Below, in pieces: positions 1 to 8,925 of a stretch of DNA of 33,199 nucleotides. Both the position numbers and the translations under genes were made by a program. The first letter of the stretch is position 1; every line of letters starts with the position of its first letter. The notes below the pieces were generated by a model that saw nothing but the letters and a program-made list of their open reading frames with translations, did not search any database and was not told where the DNA came from. Source of the stretch: an uncultured Clostridia bacterium (GTDB lineage: Bacteria; Bacillota; Clostridia; Christensenellales; DTU072); NCBI GenBank assembly GCA_944362765.1, contig CALVTP010000017.1, positions 1 through 33,199 of the forward strand, in the 5' to 3' direction.

Positions 1-182
1 AAAAAAGTTATGGATTTCTCCATTTGATTATAACAAAAGATATCCGGGGTGTAAAGATAAAATTCGTTTATAAAGGAAGACGAGCCCGGGAGGGAACTTC
101 CGAGAGGAGCAAAGACAACGGAAAAAAGCCTTTGTCGGCATGCCGCAATTGCCGCGGCAGCCCCGAAGCGCCTTCCTGCGGG

Positions 183-225
183 GCGATTTCCCTCTTTACT
201 AAATGCGATTTCCCTCTTTACTAAA
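183..225 (+). promoter_or_regulatory. Tandem 21-bp direct repeat (putative operator)
   Basis: Two identical 21-bp copies, at 183-203 and 205-225, each contain TTTCCCTCTTTACTAAA. The period is 22 bp, about two helical turns, so both copies face the same side of the DNA. The second copy overlaps the -35 box of the promoter just downstream. A regulator binding side by side is the natural reading. The regulator is not identifiable; slippage duplication is the alternative. Confidence 0.5.
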
Positions 226-245
226 CTTTAATATTAATATATAAT
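217..245 (+). promoter_or_regulatory. Promoter of the transporter-lipoprotein operon
   Basis: TTTACT at 217-222, a 17-bp spacer and TATAAT at 240-245 make a good vegetative promoter. Transcription would start near 252, giving a leader of about 37 nt that includes the GGAGG ribosome site at 280-284 before the ATG at 289. Bases 1-182 hold no convincing gene. Confidence 0.55.
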
Positions 246-288
246 ATTTTATATCCGCAGATTTTTTAAGACAACGACGGAGGTAGCG

Positions 289-2913
289 ATGCAACTCATT
301 CAAAAAACAAAAACGGCGGCGGGAAACCTTTTTGACAAAGTCAAAAAATTGCTGATAAACCTCTATGACGAGGTGACGCTGCATTGGTCGAAGCCCGCCA
401 AGGGTAACTCCGTTTCCTACCGCGAATTTCTTAATTATTCGCTGGGCGGCATGGGACAGCGCATGGTCACGTACCTATTGGGATACATGTTGTTAAGCGC
501 CACCAATACCCTTCTCGGCTCCTCGATAGGTATCCGTCCGATGCACCTGCAATACATGTCCATAGTTGCGACGGTTTTGGGCATCTTTTTTGCGGTGCTC
601 CGCGGAAAGTGGGTCGACAACACCAGAACGCGCTGGGGAAGGTTCCGCCCGTATATAGCTTTGACGGGCTTCCCGCTGGTGGGACTGACGCTGGTATTCC
701 TGTTCCTTCCCTTCGACCAAATGACCTATACCGTAAAATTCATTTGGGTATTCGCTTTTGCCGTCGCAATAAACGTCTTCCAACCCCTCTTTACCGAAAC
801 TTATACGGCTTTGGCGTCGGTAATGACGGCGAACAGCAACGAGCGCGCACGTCTTTTGACGGTCAGCATGCTGATAGCTTCTTTTGCTCCGACCATCTAT
901 AACTTCGTCATTCCGTTGATAATGGACGCGGTGAAGCTGAGTTTCACCGATCTCGACACCTATCGCTACATAATAGCCGCAGTCGCCGTCCTCGGCGTCG
1001 GAATGAATATGTTCACCGCCTTGGGCTGCAAAGAACGCGTCATCGCAAGTAAGTCCTACGCCCCTAAAGTCTCCGTCGCCGAAGGCATGGCGGGCGCCTT
1101 CAAAAACAAGTATTGGTGGATAAGAAATATCGCCTCCATCATCGGCTTTTTGGAGTCGGCGTTCCTGGTAATATTCAATTGGATGTACATCTACGGCACT
1201 CAGGACATGAGTACCTACGCCTTTTTGCAGACGATTTACGGCCTTGCCTCGACGATAGCCATGCTGATAACGCCGTTGCTTTTAAGAAAGCTCGGAAACC
1301 GCGGCATACTCCTTTTCCACAATATAACGAACATCATTTTGATTTCATTTATGTTGTTGGTGTACGAAGTACCGCTGTTGTACTTCGTGGTGCTGTTTGC
1401 AAATACCGTCATAAACCAATTGCAATTGGTCTATAACCCCGTGCTGGAAGCCGAAGTCAAGGATTACCAGCAATTCCTCACCGGGAAAAGGGTGGACTTC
1501 ATCCTGACCGCCGCAGGGCAGGTTCTGGTACCGATAACGTTGGCGACGAGCTTCGTTCTGCCGTTCGTCTACGAAGCAATGGGTCTTACGACCAACTACG
1601 ACGTTCTCTATGACCCGTTGGTCAGAAACAACATGTTCGATATGTTGTGCGTGTGCTCGATAATCGGAGCTACGCTGAACCTTATTCCTTACTTTTTCTA
1701 TCGCCTTTCGCGCGAACAGCACCGCATGATAGTGCGCGTGTTGCACAGAAGGGCGGCGTTTGCCGACTTTGCCGCAGGCTCCGCTACGGCAAGGCAAATC
1801 GTCGAAACAGTCACCGAGGACAGGGAAATCCGTGAAATCATCGCTGCTCCCGAACCCGACGTAAAAGGCGCCCGTAAAAGGCTGTTGGCGGCATACATGC
1901 TCCCCGGAAAGGGCGACGCAAAAACAGCCAAAAAAGAAGCCGTCCGCGCCGCGAAAGAGGAATATAAGGCGGCGAAGAGCCTCGCTTTAAACAAAGAAGC
2001 GTACAAGGTCATTTACCTTGCGGAAGAGCAAAAGTTCATTACTCCGGAAGGGCAATTGCGCCTCCGCTTCGGAAGAGCAATGACCCGCTACTCCCATTCC
2101 GAAATCGCCGCGGTGGAGTTCGATTCGCTCGGAATATTGGAGCCGTCGGATGACTCCGAATTCGAAAAAGTGCGCGTTCAGGTACTCGAAGGTAACGATA
2201 AGGAAGCCAAAAAGCTGAAAAGATTATACAAACGACTTTCTTCGAAGTATGAAAAAATGCGCGCCGCGATCAAAAAAGCCTACCCGGACGCCGTTCCGAC
2301 GGGACTAGAGGAAGCTATCGAAAAGGCGTACGCCATGCCCACCTCAGGAAAGGAGCAGATCAAAGAGCGCGACAAAGCCATTGACCGCGCCGAACGCGCC
2401 ATGCTTTCATATAACAACGTCTTCGGCTTTTACATCGAGTGCGCCGAGTTTTTGGCGGAGTCGGAAAACAGAAAATACTACTCCGAAATAGAGGCGCGTT
2501 ACGAAGAGGCGCTGAAGACGATAGCGGAGGAAGAAAAGCAAGCCGCCGAAAAGCAGGCAGCCGAAAGGGAAAGAAAGAGGCAGGAGCTGGAAGAAGCCCG
2601 CCGTCGCCGTTTCGAATCCTACTCCCCCGAAAAGCAGGCCAAAATCCTGGCGCGCCGCGAACGCGCCGCCGAAAGGGAGAAGGAGCGCGCCGAAAAACTT
2701 GCCCGCGAAAACGCCGTCGGCTGCGTTACGACGGGCATGACGGCAGCGGAGGCAGAAAAGGAAAGCGAGCTTCCCGATACCTCAGGTAAAACTTTTGAAG
2801 AGGTTGCCGCCGCCTCGGCAGCGGACAGCAAAGGTTTCGAAGAGTCAAAAAGCGTCAGAACCGCAACGGAAGCGTGCGGCGAAAAAGAAACCGAGGAGAG
2901 CAACAATGACTAA
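289..2913 (+). CDS. GPH-family (MFS) sugar:cation symporter with long charged C-terminal extension
   Basis: A polytopic membrane transporter of 874 residues. The first roughly 480 residues are a glycoside-pentoside-hexuronide type MFS domain (MelB/XynB-like). The loop motif GKWVDNTRTRWGRFRPY at residues 106-122 is the family signature, and about twelve hydrophobic segments follow. GPH members usually end near 450-500 residues. This one continues for about 380 residues that are very rich in Lys, Glu, Ala and Arg with heptad-like stretches, so probably a cytoplasmic helical or coiled-coil tail. The start is supported by GGAGG five bases before the ATG. It overlaps the downstream lipoprotein gene by 8 nt, so the two are very likely co-translated. 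The substrate cannot be named; a glycoside or sugar is the family expectation. The role of the tail is unknown. Confidence 0.85.
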   Translation: MQLIQKTKTAAGNLFDKVKKLLINLYDEVTLHWSKPAKGNSVSYREFLNYSLGGMGQRMVTYLLGYMLLSATNTLLGSSIGIRPMHLQYMSIVATVLGIFFAVLRGKWVDNTRTRWGRFRPYIALTGFPLVGLTLVFLFLPFDQMTYTVKFIWVFAFAVAINVFQPLFTETYTALASVMTANSNERARLLTVSMLIASFAPTIYNFVIPLIMDAVKLSFTDLDTYRYIIAAVAVLGVGMNMFTALGCKERVIASKSYAPKVSVAEGMAGAFKNKYWWIRNIASIIGFLESAFLVIFNWMYIYGTQDMSTYAFLQTIYGLASTIAMLITPLLLRKLGNRGILLFHNITNIILISFMLLVYEVPLLYFVVLFANTVINQLQLVYNPVLEAEVKDYQQFLTGKRVDFILTAAGQVLVPITLATSFVLPFVYEAMGLTTNYDVLYDPLVRNNMFDMLCVCSIIGATLNLIPYFFYRLSREQHRMIVRVLHRRAAFADFAAGSATARQIVETVTEDREIREIIAAPEPDVKGARKRLLAAYMLPGKGDAKTAKKEAVRAAKEEYKAAKSLALNKEAYKVIYLAEEQKFITPEGQLRLRFGRAMTRYSHSEIAAVEFDSLGILEPSDDSEFEKVRVQVLEGNDKEAKKLKRLYKRLSSKYEKMRAAIKKAYPDAVPTGLEEAIEKAYAMPTSGKEQIKERDKAIDRAERAMLSYNNVFGFYIECAEFLAESENRKYYSEIEARYEEALKTIAEEEKQAAEKQAAERERKRQELEEARRRRFESYSPEKQAKILARRERAAEREKERAEKLARENAVGCVTTGMTAAEAEKESELPDTSGKTFEEVAAASAADSKGFEESKSVRTATEACGEKETEESNND

Positions 2914-3712
2914 AAAAGTTACGGCGACTATAATTTTGATAGTTTTGATTTCGGCGATGGTCGCAGCGCTTGCAGGCTGCAACACAGTGGATAAGCAAGA
3001 GGCAGTTAAGGTGCTCAAAAATGCGCTTGTGGAATCCGAAAACGGCGATAACGGAAAAATATTCTATTGGCGAGAATCTTTCGCTACTTACAGGGAAGGG
3101 ACCTCAAACCACGTCAGGCAAACCGAAGTCAACGTCTTATGCGATCTTGACGATATCTACAAATTCATTCGGATCGCGAGGGAAGGCGAGTACGATTATC
3201 AGGGTTTGAAGGTGCATATCACCGAACGTGACGACGGCAAGAACATCTACGACGCCTACTACGGCGGATCGGACGACGGGCGCGACTACAAAGCGGTTGC
3301 CGCAAATGGCGTCGACTACGAATATGCCGCCGAAGAAGATGCCGCGTATAATTATGTTGAAAGCGATGAGTTTAAAGCGAAGTATTCACTTTCTTCGCGG
3401 TTGAACCTTCTGGACGAACTTGTCGCGGACGACGGGTACTACGAGATAGAGTCGGCTCAAAAACAGGGCAATCTCGTCACCATAAACCTGAAAGTCACCT
3501 CAAAGTACCGTGATTTTTACGAAAAAAAGCATGGCGACGAAAGTCCGCTTGACGGCAAAAGGGTGCTTATCGAGGTTGCTTACGGGCGCATTGCCAACGT
3601 AATGACATATCGCGATGAACCTACCGACAACGGCATACTGACGATGGAGTACGAAAGTTACATGCTGGAAATTTCCTATCTCGGACCGAAGTTCGACGTA
3701 CCGAGAAAATAA
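2906..3712 (+). CDS. Predicted lipoprotein, function unknown
   Basis: 268 residues from the ATG at 2906, which overlaps the end of the transporter gene by 8 nt and has GAGGAGAG upstream. A more upstream in-frame start at 2795 exists but lies inside the transporter gene and would bury the signal peptide. Residues 1-25 form a signal peptide ending in LAGC, with Cys25 as the predicted lipidated residue, so the protein is anchored on the outer face of the membrane. The rest is a soluble, acidic, Tyr-rich domain that alternates short beta-like strands, ending in VPRK. I do not recognise a family. Co-translation with the transporter suggests a partner or sensor role, but that is inference. Confidence 0.75.
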   Translation: MTKKVTATIILIVLISAMVAALAGCNTVDKQEAVKVLKNALVESENGDNGKIFYWRESFATYREGTSNHVRQTEVNVLCDLDDIYKFIRIAREGEYDYQGLKVHITERDDGKNIYDAYYGGSDDGRDYKAVAANGVDYEYAAEEDAAYNYVESDEFKAKYSLSSRLNLLDELVADDGYYEIESAQKQGNLVTINLKVTSKYRDFYEKKHGDESPLDGKRVLIEVAYGRIANVMTYRDEPTDNGILTMEYESYMLEISYLGPKFDVPRK

Positions 3713-3822
3713 CGTCCGTCGTCGGCGGGCGATGCCCGAAGGCAGCAAAAAAAAGCAACGGGACGAATAAATTTACGCCGGACAGCGGGGAAAAGCGGAT
3801 AATACAAAACGGAGAATAGCTT

Positions 3823-4599
3823 ATGTGTCTCATGAAAAAATTGTTGCACTTGATTTTGCCGTTCCCTTCTTTTGAGAGCGCAGAGAGAGTATTGTTTATT
3901 TCTCCGCATCCCGACGACATAGAGGTGGCGGCGGGGCAGACTGCCGCAAAGCTGGCAGCGGCGGGGAAGAAGGTGCGCTTCCTGATTTGCATGGACGGCA
4001 GGTACGGCGCCGAGAGCGCCGACGTCAACCCCGACGAACTCCGCGTAGTCAGGGAAGGGGAGGAGCGCGCCTCCGCAAAGCTTTTAGGCGTCGAAGACGT
4101 GCGTTTTCTGGGCTTTTCCGACGGTGGCTTTTACAATGCGGAGGAGCTTTACAAAGCCGTCTACAAGGAGATCCTGGTTTTCAAACCCGACCTGGTATTT
4201 TGTCCCGATCCCTGTTTGACGACGGAGTGCCACGTCGACCACCTGAACACCGGCAGGGTGGCGATGAGGGCGTTTTTGTTTGCTTCGAATGCGCCGATGG
4301 CGGCGTTGAACGGCTTGGAGCCCGCTTCTCCGAAGCTTCTTGCGATGTACTACACCGACTCCCCGAATTATTACTTTGCGACGGGGAAGGAGTACAGAAA
4401 GTTGCAAAAAGAGGCGTTGAAGCGGCATTCTTCGCAAATGAGTTACACTCCCGACAAGAAAGGAAGCGGCGACCTTATCCGGCTCTATATCGATTTCAGG
4501 ACGGTGCGTTTCGGGTTAAAAAGCTTCCATCCCGGCGGAGCGGAAGGTTTCAGGTGCCTGACCCCCACACACGCTCATTGCTGTGCCGAAAAAATCTGA
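3823..4599 (+). CDS. PIG-L / LmbE family N-acetyl-sugar deacetylase-like protein
   Basis: 258 residues. The zinc-binding signature PHPDD is at residues 28-32, and a later CHVDHLNTG supplies the expected HxxH ligands. This is the arrangement of the LmbE-like family, which removes acetyl groups from N-acetylglucosaminyl substrates (MshB, BshB and GlcNAc-PI deacetylases are examples). The length fits the family. GGAG eight bases before the ATG supports the start; a second in-frame ATG lies three codons later. It has no close operon partner in its known pathways: a lipoprotein gene lies upstream and a LysR gene 41 nt downstream. The family includes bacillithiol, mycothiol and antibiotic enzymes, and the sequence alone does not decide which applies. 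Confidence 0.85.
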   Translation: MCLMKKLLHLILPFPSFESAERVLFISPHPDDIEVAAGQTAAKLAAAGKKVRFLICMDGRYGAESADVNPDELRVVREGEERASAKLLGVEDVRFLGFSDGGFYNAEELYKAVYKEILVFKPDLVFCPDPCLTTECHVDHLNTGRVAMRAFLFASNAPMAALNGLEPASPKLLAMYYTDSPNYYFATGKEYRKLQKEALKRHSSQMSYTPDKKGSGDLIRLYIDFRTVRFGLKSFHPGGAEGFRCLTPTHAHCCAEKI

Positions 4600-4640
4600 C
4601 CGCCGCAGAGTCGCAGAGATTATAAATTCAAGATAACGCT

Positions 4641-5528
4641 ATGGAAATAAGAGTTTTACGTTATTTTTTGGCGGTAGCCGAGGAGCTTAACATCACCAAG
4701 GCAGCCGAATACCTGTGTATTGCGCAGCCCAGCCTATCAAAGCAAATGCAAGCGTTGGAGGAGGAACTCGGGCGTAAACTGTTTGAGCGCGGCAGCCGCA
4801 AGATCGTCCTGACGGAGGCGGGAATACGCCTCAAAAAACGTGCCGAGGAGATAATCGAGCTGGTCGAAGTCACCGAATCGGAGCTTCAGAACGCTATGGA
4901 ACCGATTGCCGGCGAAGTGCGGCTGGGCGGCGGCGAGTCGTATGCGGTGGGCTCGGTCGTGCAGGCGGCGAAGAGGTTTTGCGAACAGCATCCCGGGGTG
5001 ACTTTCGAATTTTTCAGCGGCGACGGCGACTCCGTCATGGAGCGGTTGGAGTCCGGACTTATAGACTTCGGGATCTTTGTGGATTGGAAGGAACTCGACC
5101 GTTGCAATTCCGTTCGATTACCGATGTCCGATACGTGGGGAGCGCTGGCGAGGAGGGACTCCCATCTGGCGGCAGCCGATAGGGTGACGGCGGAAAGTCT
5201 CGTCGGCGAACCGCTGATTCTACCCCGCCAACCCTTAAAAAAGCGCGATTCGGAATTGATGATCCGGTTGAAAGATGTTTTTCCGAAACTCGACATACGC
5301 GCCCGCTACAATCTCATATACAATGCGGCGCTGATGGTGAAAGCGGGAATGGGCACGGCAATAACTATCGACAAACTCGTCAACACAGAAGGCACGGAGC
5401 TGGTCTTTCTCCCGTTTGAACCGCCGCTCGTCACACACCTGGATTTTGTATGGAAGAAGCATGCCTCACTCTCCCGCCCCGCCGAAGCCTTCCTGGCACT
5501 TTTAAGATCCGGACTTGCAAACCGCTGA
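4641..5528 (+). CDS. LysR-family transcriptional regulator
   Basis: 295 residues, the usual LTTR length. Residues 1-60 are the winged helix-turn-helix, with the hallmark run of a helix, AAEYLCIAQPSLSKQMQALE and then a Glu-Leu-Gly-Arg-Lys-Leu-Phe wing. The remainder is a periplasmic-binding-protein-like effector domain (residues about 90-290). The start ATG at 4641 has no clear Shine-Dalgarno; a TATAAA at 4621 lies only 14 nt upstream, so a very short leader is possible. It follows the deacetylase gene by 41 nt and may regulate it, but LysR targets are usually divergent and here the genes are collinear. The effector is unknown. Confidence 0.9.
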   Translation: MEIRVLRYFLAVAEELNITKAAEYLCIAQPSLSKQMQALEEELGRKLFERGSRKIVLTEAGIRLKKRAEEIIELVEVTESELQNAMEPIAGEVRLGGGESYAVGSVVQAAKRFCEQHPGVTFEFFSGDGDSVMERLESGLIDFGIFVDWKELDRCNSVRLPMSDTWGALARRDSHLAAADRVTAESLVGEPLILPRQPLKKRDSELMIRLKDVFPKLDIRARYNLIYNAALMVKAGMGTAITIDKLVNTEGTELVFLPFEPPLVTHLDFVWKKHASLSRPAEAFLALLRSGLANR

Positions 5529-6001
5529 TCCCGCCCCGCCTTTTTGCAAAACACTTGTCTTGAATATCTCTTCCTTCTCTTCGATATTATGGAGCAAAGC
5601 GCCGTAAAATATGTCCCAAGCCGCGGGTGGCGGATTAATTTATCCACCGCATCAATGGACTCCTTATGAAAAAAGTCCGTACGGGGGGTACGGACTCTTT
5701 CATAGGTTTTGTTTTAGCGAGCGATTAACGTTCTCCTACTTCTACCAATACGGGGGGAGGGCTACAACCGACCATCCTCTCACTGTAAAATGAAGTCGTC
5801 GAGATGTAGACTACAGTGTAAAGTACGAGATACGGAGCGGATTGGGGCGAAGGAAAAAAGTTGTGATTGGTTTAAACGCTTCTTCCGGCGCAGCCTGCTT
5901 TACCGTTTATCGTAGCAAATTTAATATACTCATAGTACCCGGCAATATTTAAATAATACCGCTTCGAAGAAATTTCTATCGCCCCAGAAAATATCTTTTT
6001 T

Positions 6002-6131
6002 TATAATTTTCTTCCCGCAAGGTTAAAGTAAGAAAACTTTTCAGTTCGCGAAAACAGACACTTATAAAAAAGCTTGTACTCTCGTACAGGCTTTTCCATA
6101 AGGAAGGGATAGAAACGGGAAGAAAATTATA
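6002..6131. repeat. Element A, copy 2
   Basis: 130 bp. The 16-bp arms TATAATTTTCTTCCCG (6002-6017) and CGGGAAGAAAATTATA (6116-6131) are perfect inverted copies. The core carries the usual GTAC-centred hairpin followed by a T tract. Unlike copies at array starts, it abuts a D fragment and not a gene. Its arm again differs from those of other loci outside the shared TTTTCTTCCCG. Confidence 0.7.
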
Positions 6132-6149
6132 TACCCGCAGCTTGGGGCA

Positions 6150-6344
6150 TATTTCACGACGCTTTCGGGCGAAAGAAACAAGTTTCCTCCCTTCAGGAGT
6201 TGCCTCGGAGCGTATGTCGATACAGCCCTTCGCCAATTTCGCCCGAAATCGCAACTAGCAGAGGCTTTATCGCCTCTGTTAGTTGCTTCGCCGCAAACTA
6301 ACGCAAACAAGGCTTTTGTTTGTTTAAACAGCGTTTGCCTTTTT
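6150..6344. repeat. Module E, copy 1 (variable-stem hairpins)
   Basis: The module starts near GGGGCATATTTCACG and contains TTTCGGGCGAAA and its partner TTTCGCCCGAAA. It then has a 15-bp stem (6251-6265 with 6272-6286, one mismatch, loop TTTATC), followed by TTCGCCGCAAACTAACGC. The same flanks recur in reverse at 28505-28705, but the stem sequence there is completely different. Confidence 0.65.
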
Positions 6345-7720
6345 GCTTGCCCCAATCCGCTGCGTATCTCATAGTTTACACGATAGTCAACATTGTTACG
6401 CTTTTCTTTATAGTGTGAGCTGTTTTATAATAATCCCGCATAATTGACCTAAGAATATTTAATAACCCGCAAATCTATCTTTCTAAGACGATATCTCTTC
6501 CTTCTCTTCGGTATTATGGAGCAAAGCGCCGTAAAATATGTCCCAAGGCGCGGGTGGCGGATTAATTTATCCACCGCATCAATAGACTCCTTATGAAAAA
6601 AGCCCGTACGTGGTACGAACTTTTTCAAAAGGATTACGTTTAAGCGAGTGATAAAAGTTCTCTTGCTTTACTCTTGCGGGAAGGGCTATAACAAATAAAC
6701 CCCTCACTATAAAATACAGCCGTCGAGATGTAGACTACCGTGCAAAGAACGAGATACGGAGCGGATTGAGGCGAAGGCGGAGGATATAAGCTGTCTGAAC
6801 AAGTAATAGTTTGGACGCCGGTGTTGCGGGTGATTTTGCGTTAAATGGCGGCAGGAGTGTACAAAAATGTACATGACAGAGACATTTCACGCAAAAGCGC
6901 CCGCAAGAGCGCCTCAATACGCGGATAAAATTTTCTTTCCGCTTCAATTTCTTCCTTGTAATAAATGTTTCTACATGTATTGAACCTTTTCAACTAAAGT
7001 CCGTTTCCTTGAGGAATTAAAGCTTTCTTCTTTTACCTTTGCGGAAAGAAAATTAAATGCCTCACTGTAAAATACAGTCGTCGAGATGTAGACTACAGTG
7101 TAAAGTACGAGATACGGAGCGGATTGGGGCGAAGGTGAAAATGGAAAGCTGTTTGGGCAAATAGAAGCTAGGAGCACCGGTGTCGGGGGTGATTTTTCGC
7201 GAAGCGCCGAAGGGAGTGTACAAAGATGTACATGACTAGAGGCGCCCGTAGGGTGTAACCCTTAAAATTCTATACACTTCGCGGAAAGGCACCCCCGAGA
7301 GCGCCCCTAGCCGCGGGTGGCGGATTAATTTATCCACCGCATCAATGGACTCCTTATGAAAAAAGCCCGTACGTGGTACGAACTTTTTCAAAAGTATTAC
7401 GTTTAAGCGAGTGATAGAAGTTCTCTTGCTTTACTCTTGCGGTGGAAAAATTAATATAAACCCTCACTATAAACCCTAGCCGTCGAGATGTAGACGAGCG
7501 TGTATCGAACGAGATACGTAGCGGATTGGGGCGAAGGTGAAAACGGAAAGCTGTTTGAGCAAGTAGCAGCCGGGAGCACCGGTGTCGGGGGTGATTTTTC
7601 GCGAAGCGCCGAAGGGAGTGTACAAAGATGTACATGACTAGAGGCGCCCATAGGGTGTAGACCTTGAAATCTTATACACTTCGCGGAAAGGCACCCCCGA
7701 GAGCGCCCCAAGCCGCGGGT

Positions 7721-7862
7721 GGCGGATTAATTTATCCACCGCATCAATGAACTCCTTATGAAAAAAGCCCGTACGTGGTACGAACTTTTTCAAAAGGATT
7801 ACGTTTAAGCGAGTGATAAAAGTTCTCTTGCTTTACTCTTGCGGTGGATAAATTAATCCGCC
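7721..7862. repeat. Element A at the 3' end of rpsR
   Basis: 142 bp. The arms at 7721-7743 and 7840-7862 are perfect 23-bp inverted copies (TGCGGTGGATAAATTAATCC at the rpsR side). The right arm contains the last two codons (Ala, Asp) and the TAA of rpsR, which reads in from the minus strand. In rpsR orientation the core gives a GTACcacGTAC-centred hairpin followed by CTTTTTTC, a plausible intrinsic terminator for the rpsF operon. Confidence 0.8.
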
Positions 7863-8176
7863 TTATAAGGCAGGAGAGCCATAAACCTTGCTCTTTTTAT
7901 CGCTTGCGCCAGCGCGCGTTGGTGCTTCACGCACGTTCCCGACATGCGCCTGGGGAGTATTTTCCCTTTTTCGGTGATGAAGCGGGTGCGTTTCTCGCCG
8001 TCTTTACCGGTTTTCTCGGCGCCTTTTTCCATCTCTTTGACGAGGGCGATATAATCTATATCGTCGGTCTTGGTCTGGCAGAAGTAGCAAACCTTCTTTT
8101 TCGGGGCGCGTTTTGCGGGGCGGGGTGCCCTGGGTGTTTCTTTATTTTCCTTGGTTTGAGGAACGGTAGTAGTCAT
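7853..8176 (-). CDS. rpsR: Ribosomal protein bS18
   Basis: 107 residues; binds 16S rRNA with bS6 in the platform of the 30S subunit. The conserved stretch [13 protein letters not shown] is followed by the C-terminal block [28 protein letters not shown] and MALLPY. Compared with typical bS18 (about 75-80 residues) it has a basic, Pro-rich N-terminal extension of roughly 25 residues. It also has a charged insertion of about 15-18 residues ([14 protein letters not shown] region) between DIDY and the RFITEKGK block. Last gene of the rpsF-ssb-rpsR operon, 15 nt after ssb. The final codons and stop lie inside the arm of a repeat element. Confidence 0.95.
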   Translation of the reverse strand: MTTTVPQTKENKETPRAPRPAKRAPKKKVCYFCQTKTDDIDYIALVKEMEKGAEKTGKDGEKRTRFITEKGKILPRRMSGTCVKHQRALAQAIKRARFMALLPYKAD

Positions 8177-8191
8177 ATCAATTCTCCTTTT

Positions 8192-8614
8192 TTAGAAGGG
8201 AAGATCGTCGTCTTCCTCGATTTGGACGGGGCGGGCGTCGTCGACTCTGTGTGCCTTTACCTCGGGGAGTTCCTGAGGCTCGCGGTTGTCGTCGGATTTG
8301 GTGAAGAGGAAATTGACTTCATCGGCGACTATCTCGGTGGTGTAGCGCTTGGAGCCGTCCTGGGCGTCGTAGGAGCCCGTCTGTATAGAGCCGCTGACGG
8401 CGACTCTGCTGCCTTTTTTCAAGATACGCGCGCAAGTTTCGGCGGTATTTCTCCAACAAGTGACCGGCAAAAAGTCGGTTTGTTGATTGCCCTCGCGGTT
8501 GGAATAATTGCGGCGATTGACCGCCAACGTAAAGCGGCAAACGGGGATATTGTTGGGAGTGTACTTTAATTCGGGGTCACGCGTGAGGTTACCGATAAGG
8601 ATACACTTATTCAT
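8192..8614 (-). CDS. ssb: Single-stranded DNA-binding protein
   Basis: 140 residues. The OB fold (residues about 1-105) starts MNKCILIGNLTRDPELKYTP and contains the usual GSRVAVSGSIQTGSYDAQDG strand-loop. A linker rich in charged residues follows, ending in the acidic tip DDDLPF that recruits replication and repair proteins. Sits between rpsF (9 nt upstream) and rpsR, the classic bacterial order. Binds ssDNA as a tetramer at replication forks. Confidence 0.96.
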   Translation of the reverse strand: MNKCILIGNLTRDPELKYTPNNIPVCRFTLAVNRRNYSNREGNQQTDFLPVTCWRNTAETCARILKKGSRVAVSGSIQTGSYDAQDGSKRYTTEIVADEVNFLFTKSDDNREPQELPEVKAHRVDDARPVQIEEDDDLPF

Positions 8615-8623
8615 AATTCCTCC

Positions 8624-8908
8624 TTATGCGAGCTTGGTGATGAGCTGGCGAACGATGTTATCGTTGATTCTCATCTGTCTGTCGATCTCGGCGGGGACGC
8701 CGGGGGCAGCTTCGAATTGCATCAAGACGTAGTAGCCTTCATTCTTGAAGTTAATGGGGTAGGCATATTTTCTGGTGCCCCATTTGTCAAGCATGCCGAC
8801 GGTACCGCCAAGTTCTGCTACAAGGTTGGAGAACTTGTCGATGATAGCGTCTTTGGCTTCGTCTTCGATGTCGTTATCGATGATGAATAAAAGCTGATAC
8901 TTGTTCAT
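8624..8908 (-). CDS. rpsF: Ribosomal protein bS6
   Basis: 94 residues with the bS6 ferredoxin-like fold. It begins MNKYQLLFIIDNDIEDEAKD and has the typical LDKWGTRKYAYPINFKNEGYYVLMQFEA block. Forms a heterodimer with bS18 on the 30S platform. The AAGGAGGT ribosome site (8913-8920 on the minus strand) is close to ideal. First gene of the operon with ssb and rpsR; the three share one promoter upstream. Confidence 0.96.
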   Translation of the reverse strand: MNKYQLLFIIDNDIEDEAKDAIIDKFSNLVAELGGTVGMLDKWGTRKYAYPINFKNEGYYVLMQFEAAPGVPAEIDRQMRINDNIVRQLITKLA

Positions 8909-8925
8909 AGATACCTCCTTTTGGA

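Larger units (their letters stand above)
5953..6517. repeat. Module D split by an A-E-B block
   Basis: One end of the D element lies at 5953 to about 5995 (begins ATAATACCGCTTCGAAG) and the other at about 6468-6517 (ends CTTCTCTTCGGTATTAT). These are the two termini of the 165-bp D element seen intact at 21798 and 25834, here in the opposite orientation. The middle of D, including its central hairpin, is replaced by an A element, an E module and a B unit. This looks like a nested insertion. Confidence 0.6.
5540..7862. repeat. Repeat array 1 (modules A, B, C, D, E) next to rpsR
   Basis: About 2.3 kb without a credible gene. It holds five A elements (left arms at 5629, 6002, 6556, 7319 and 7721), B units of about 52 bp (5798, 6722, 7080 and 7482, plus one inverted near 6349), two C palindromes (7183-7298 and 7585-7700), one E hairpin module and inverted pieces of D. 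Four of the five A copies start with the same arm, GGCGGATTAATTTATCC..., which is the 3' tail of rpsR read in reverse. This suggests the array grew outward from the copy that touches rpsR. Short ORFs here are products of the repeats. Confidence 0.85.

Noticed and set aside
24-224. 66-residue ORF at the window start
   Set aside because: No ribosome site, no recognisable domain, and it runs through the tandem operator repeats and the -35 region.
7844-8569. 241-residue plus-strand ORF
   Set aside because: It is antisense to rpsR and ssb, which are unmistakable; the frame is a shadow.
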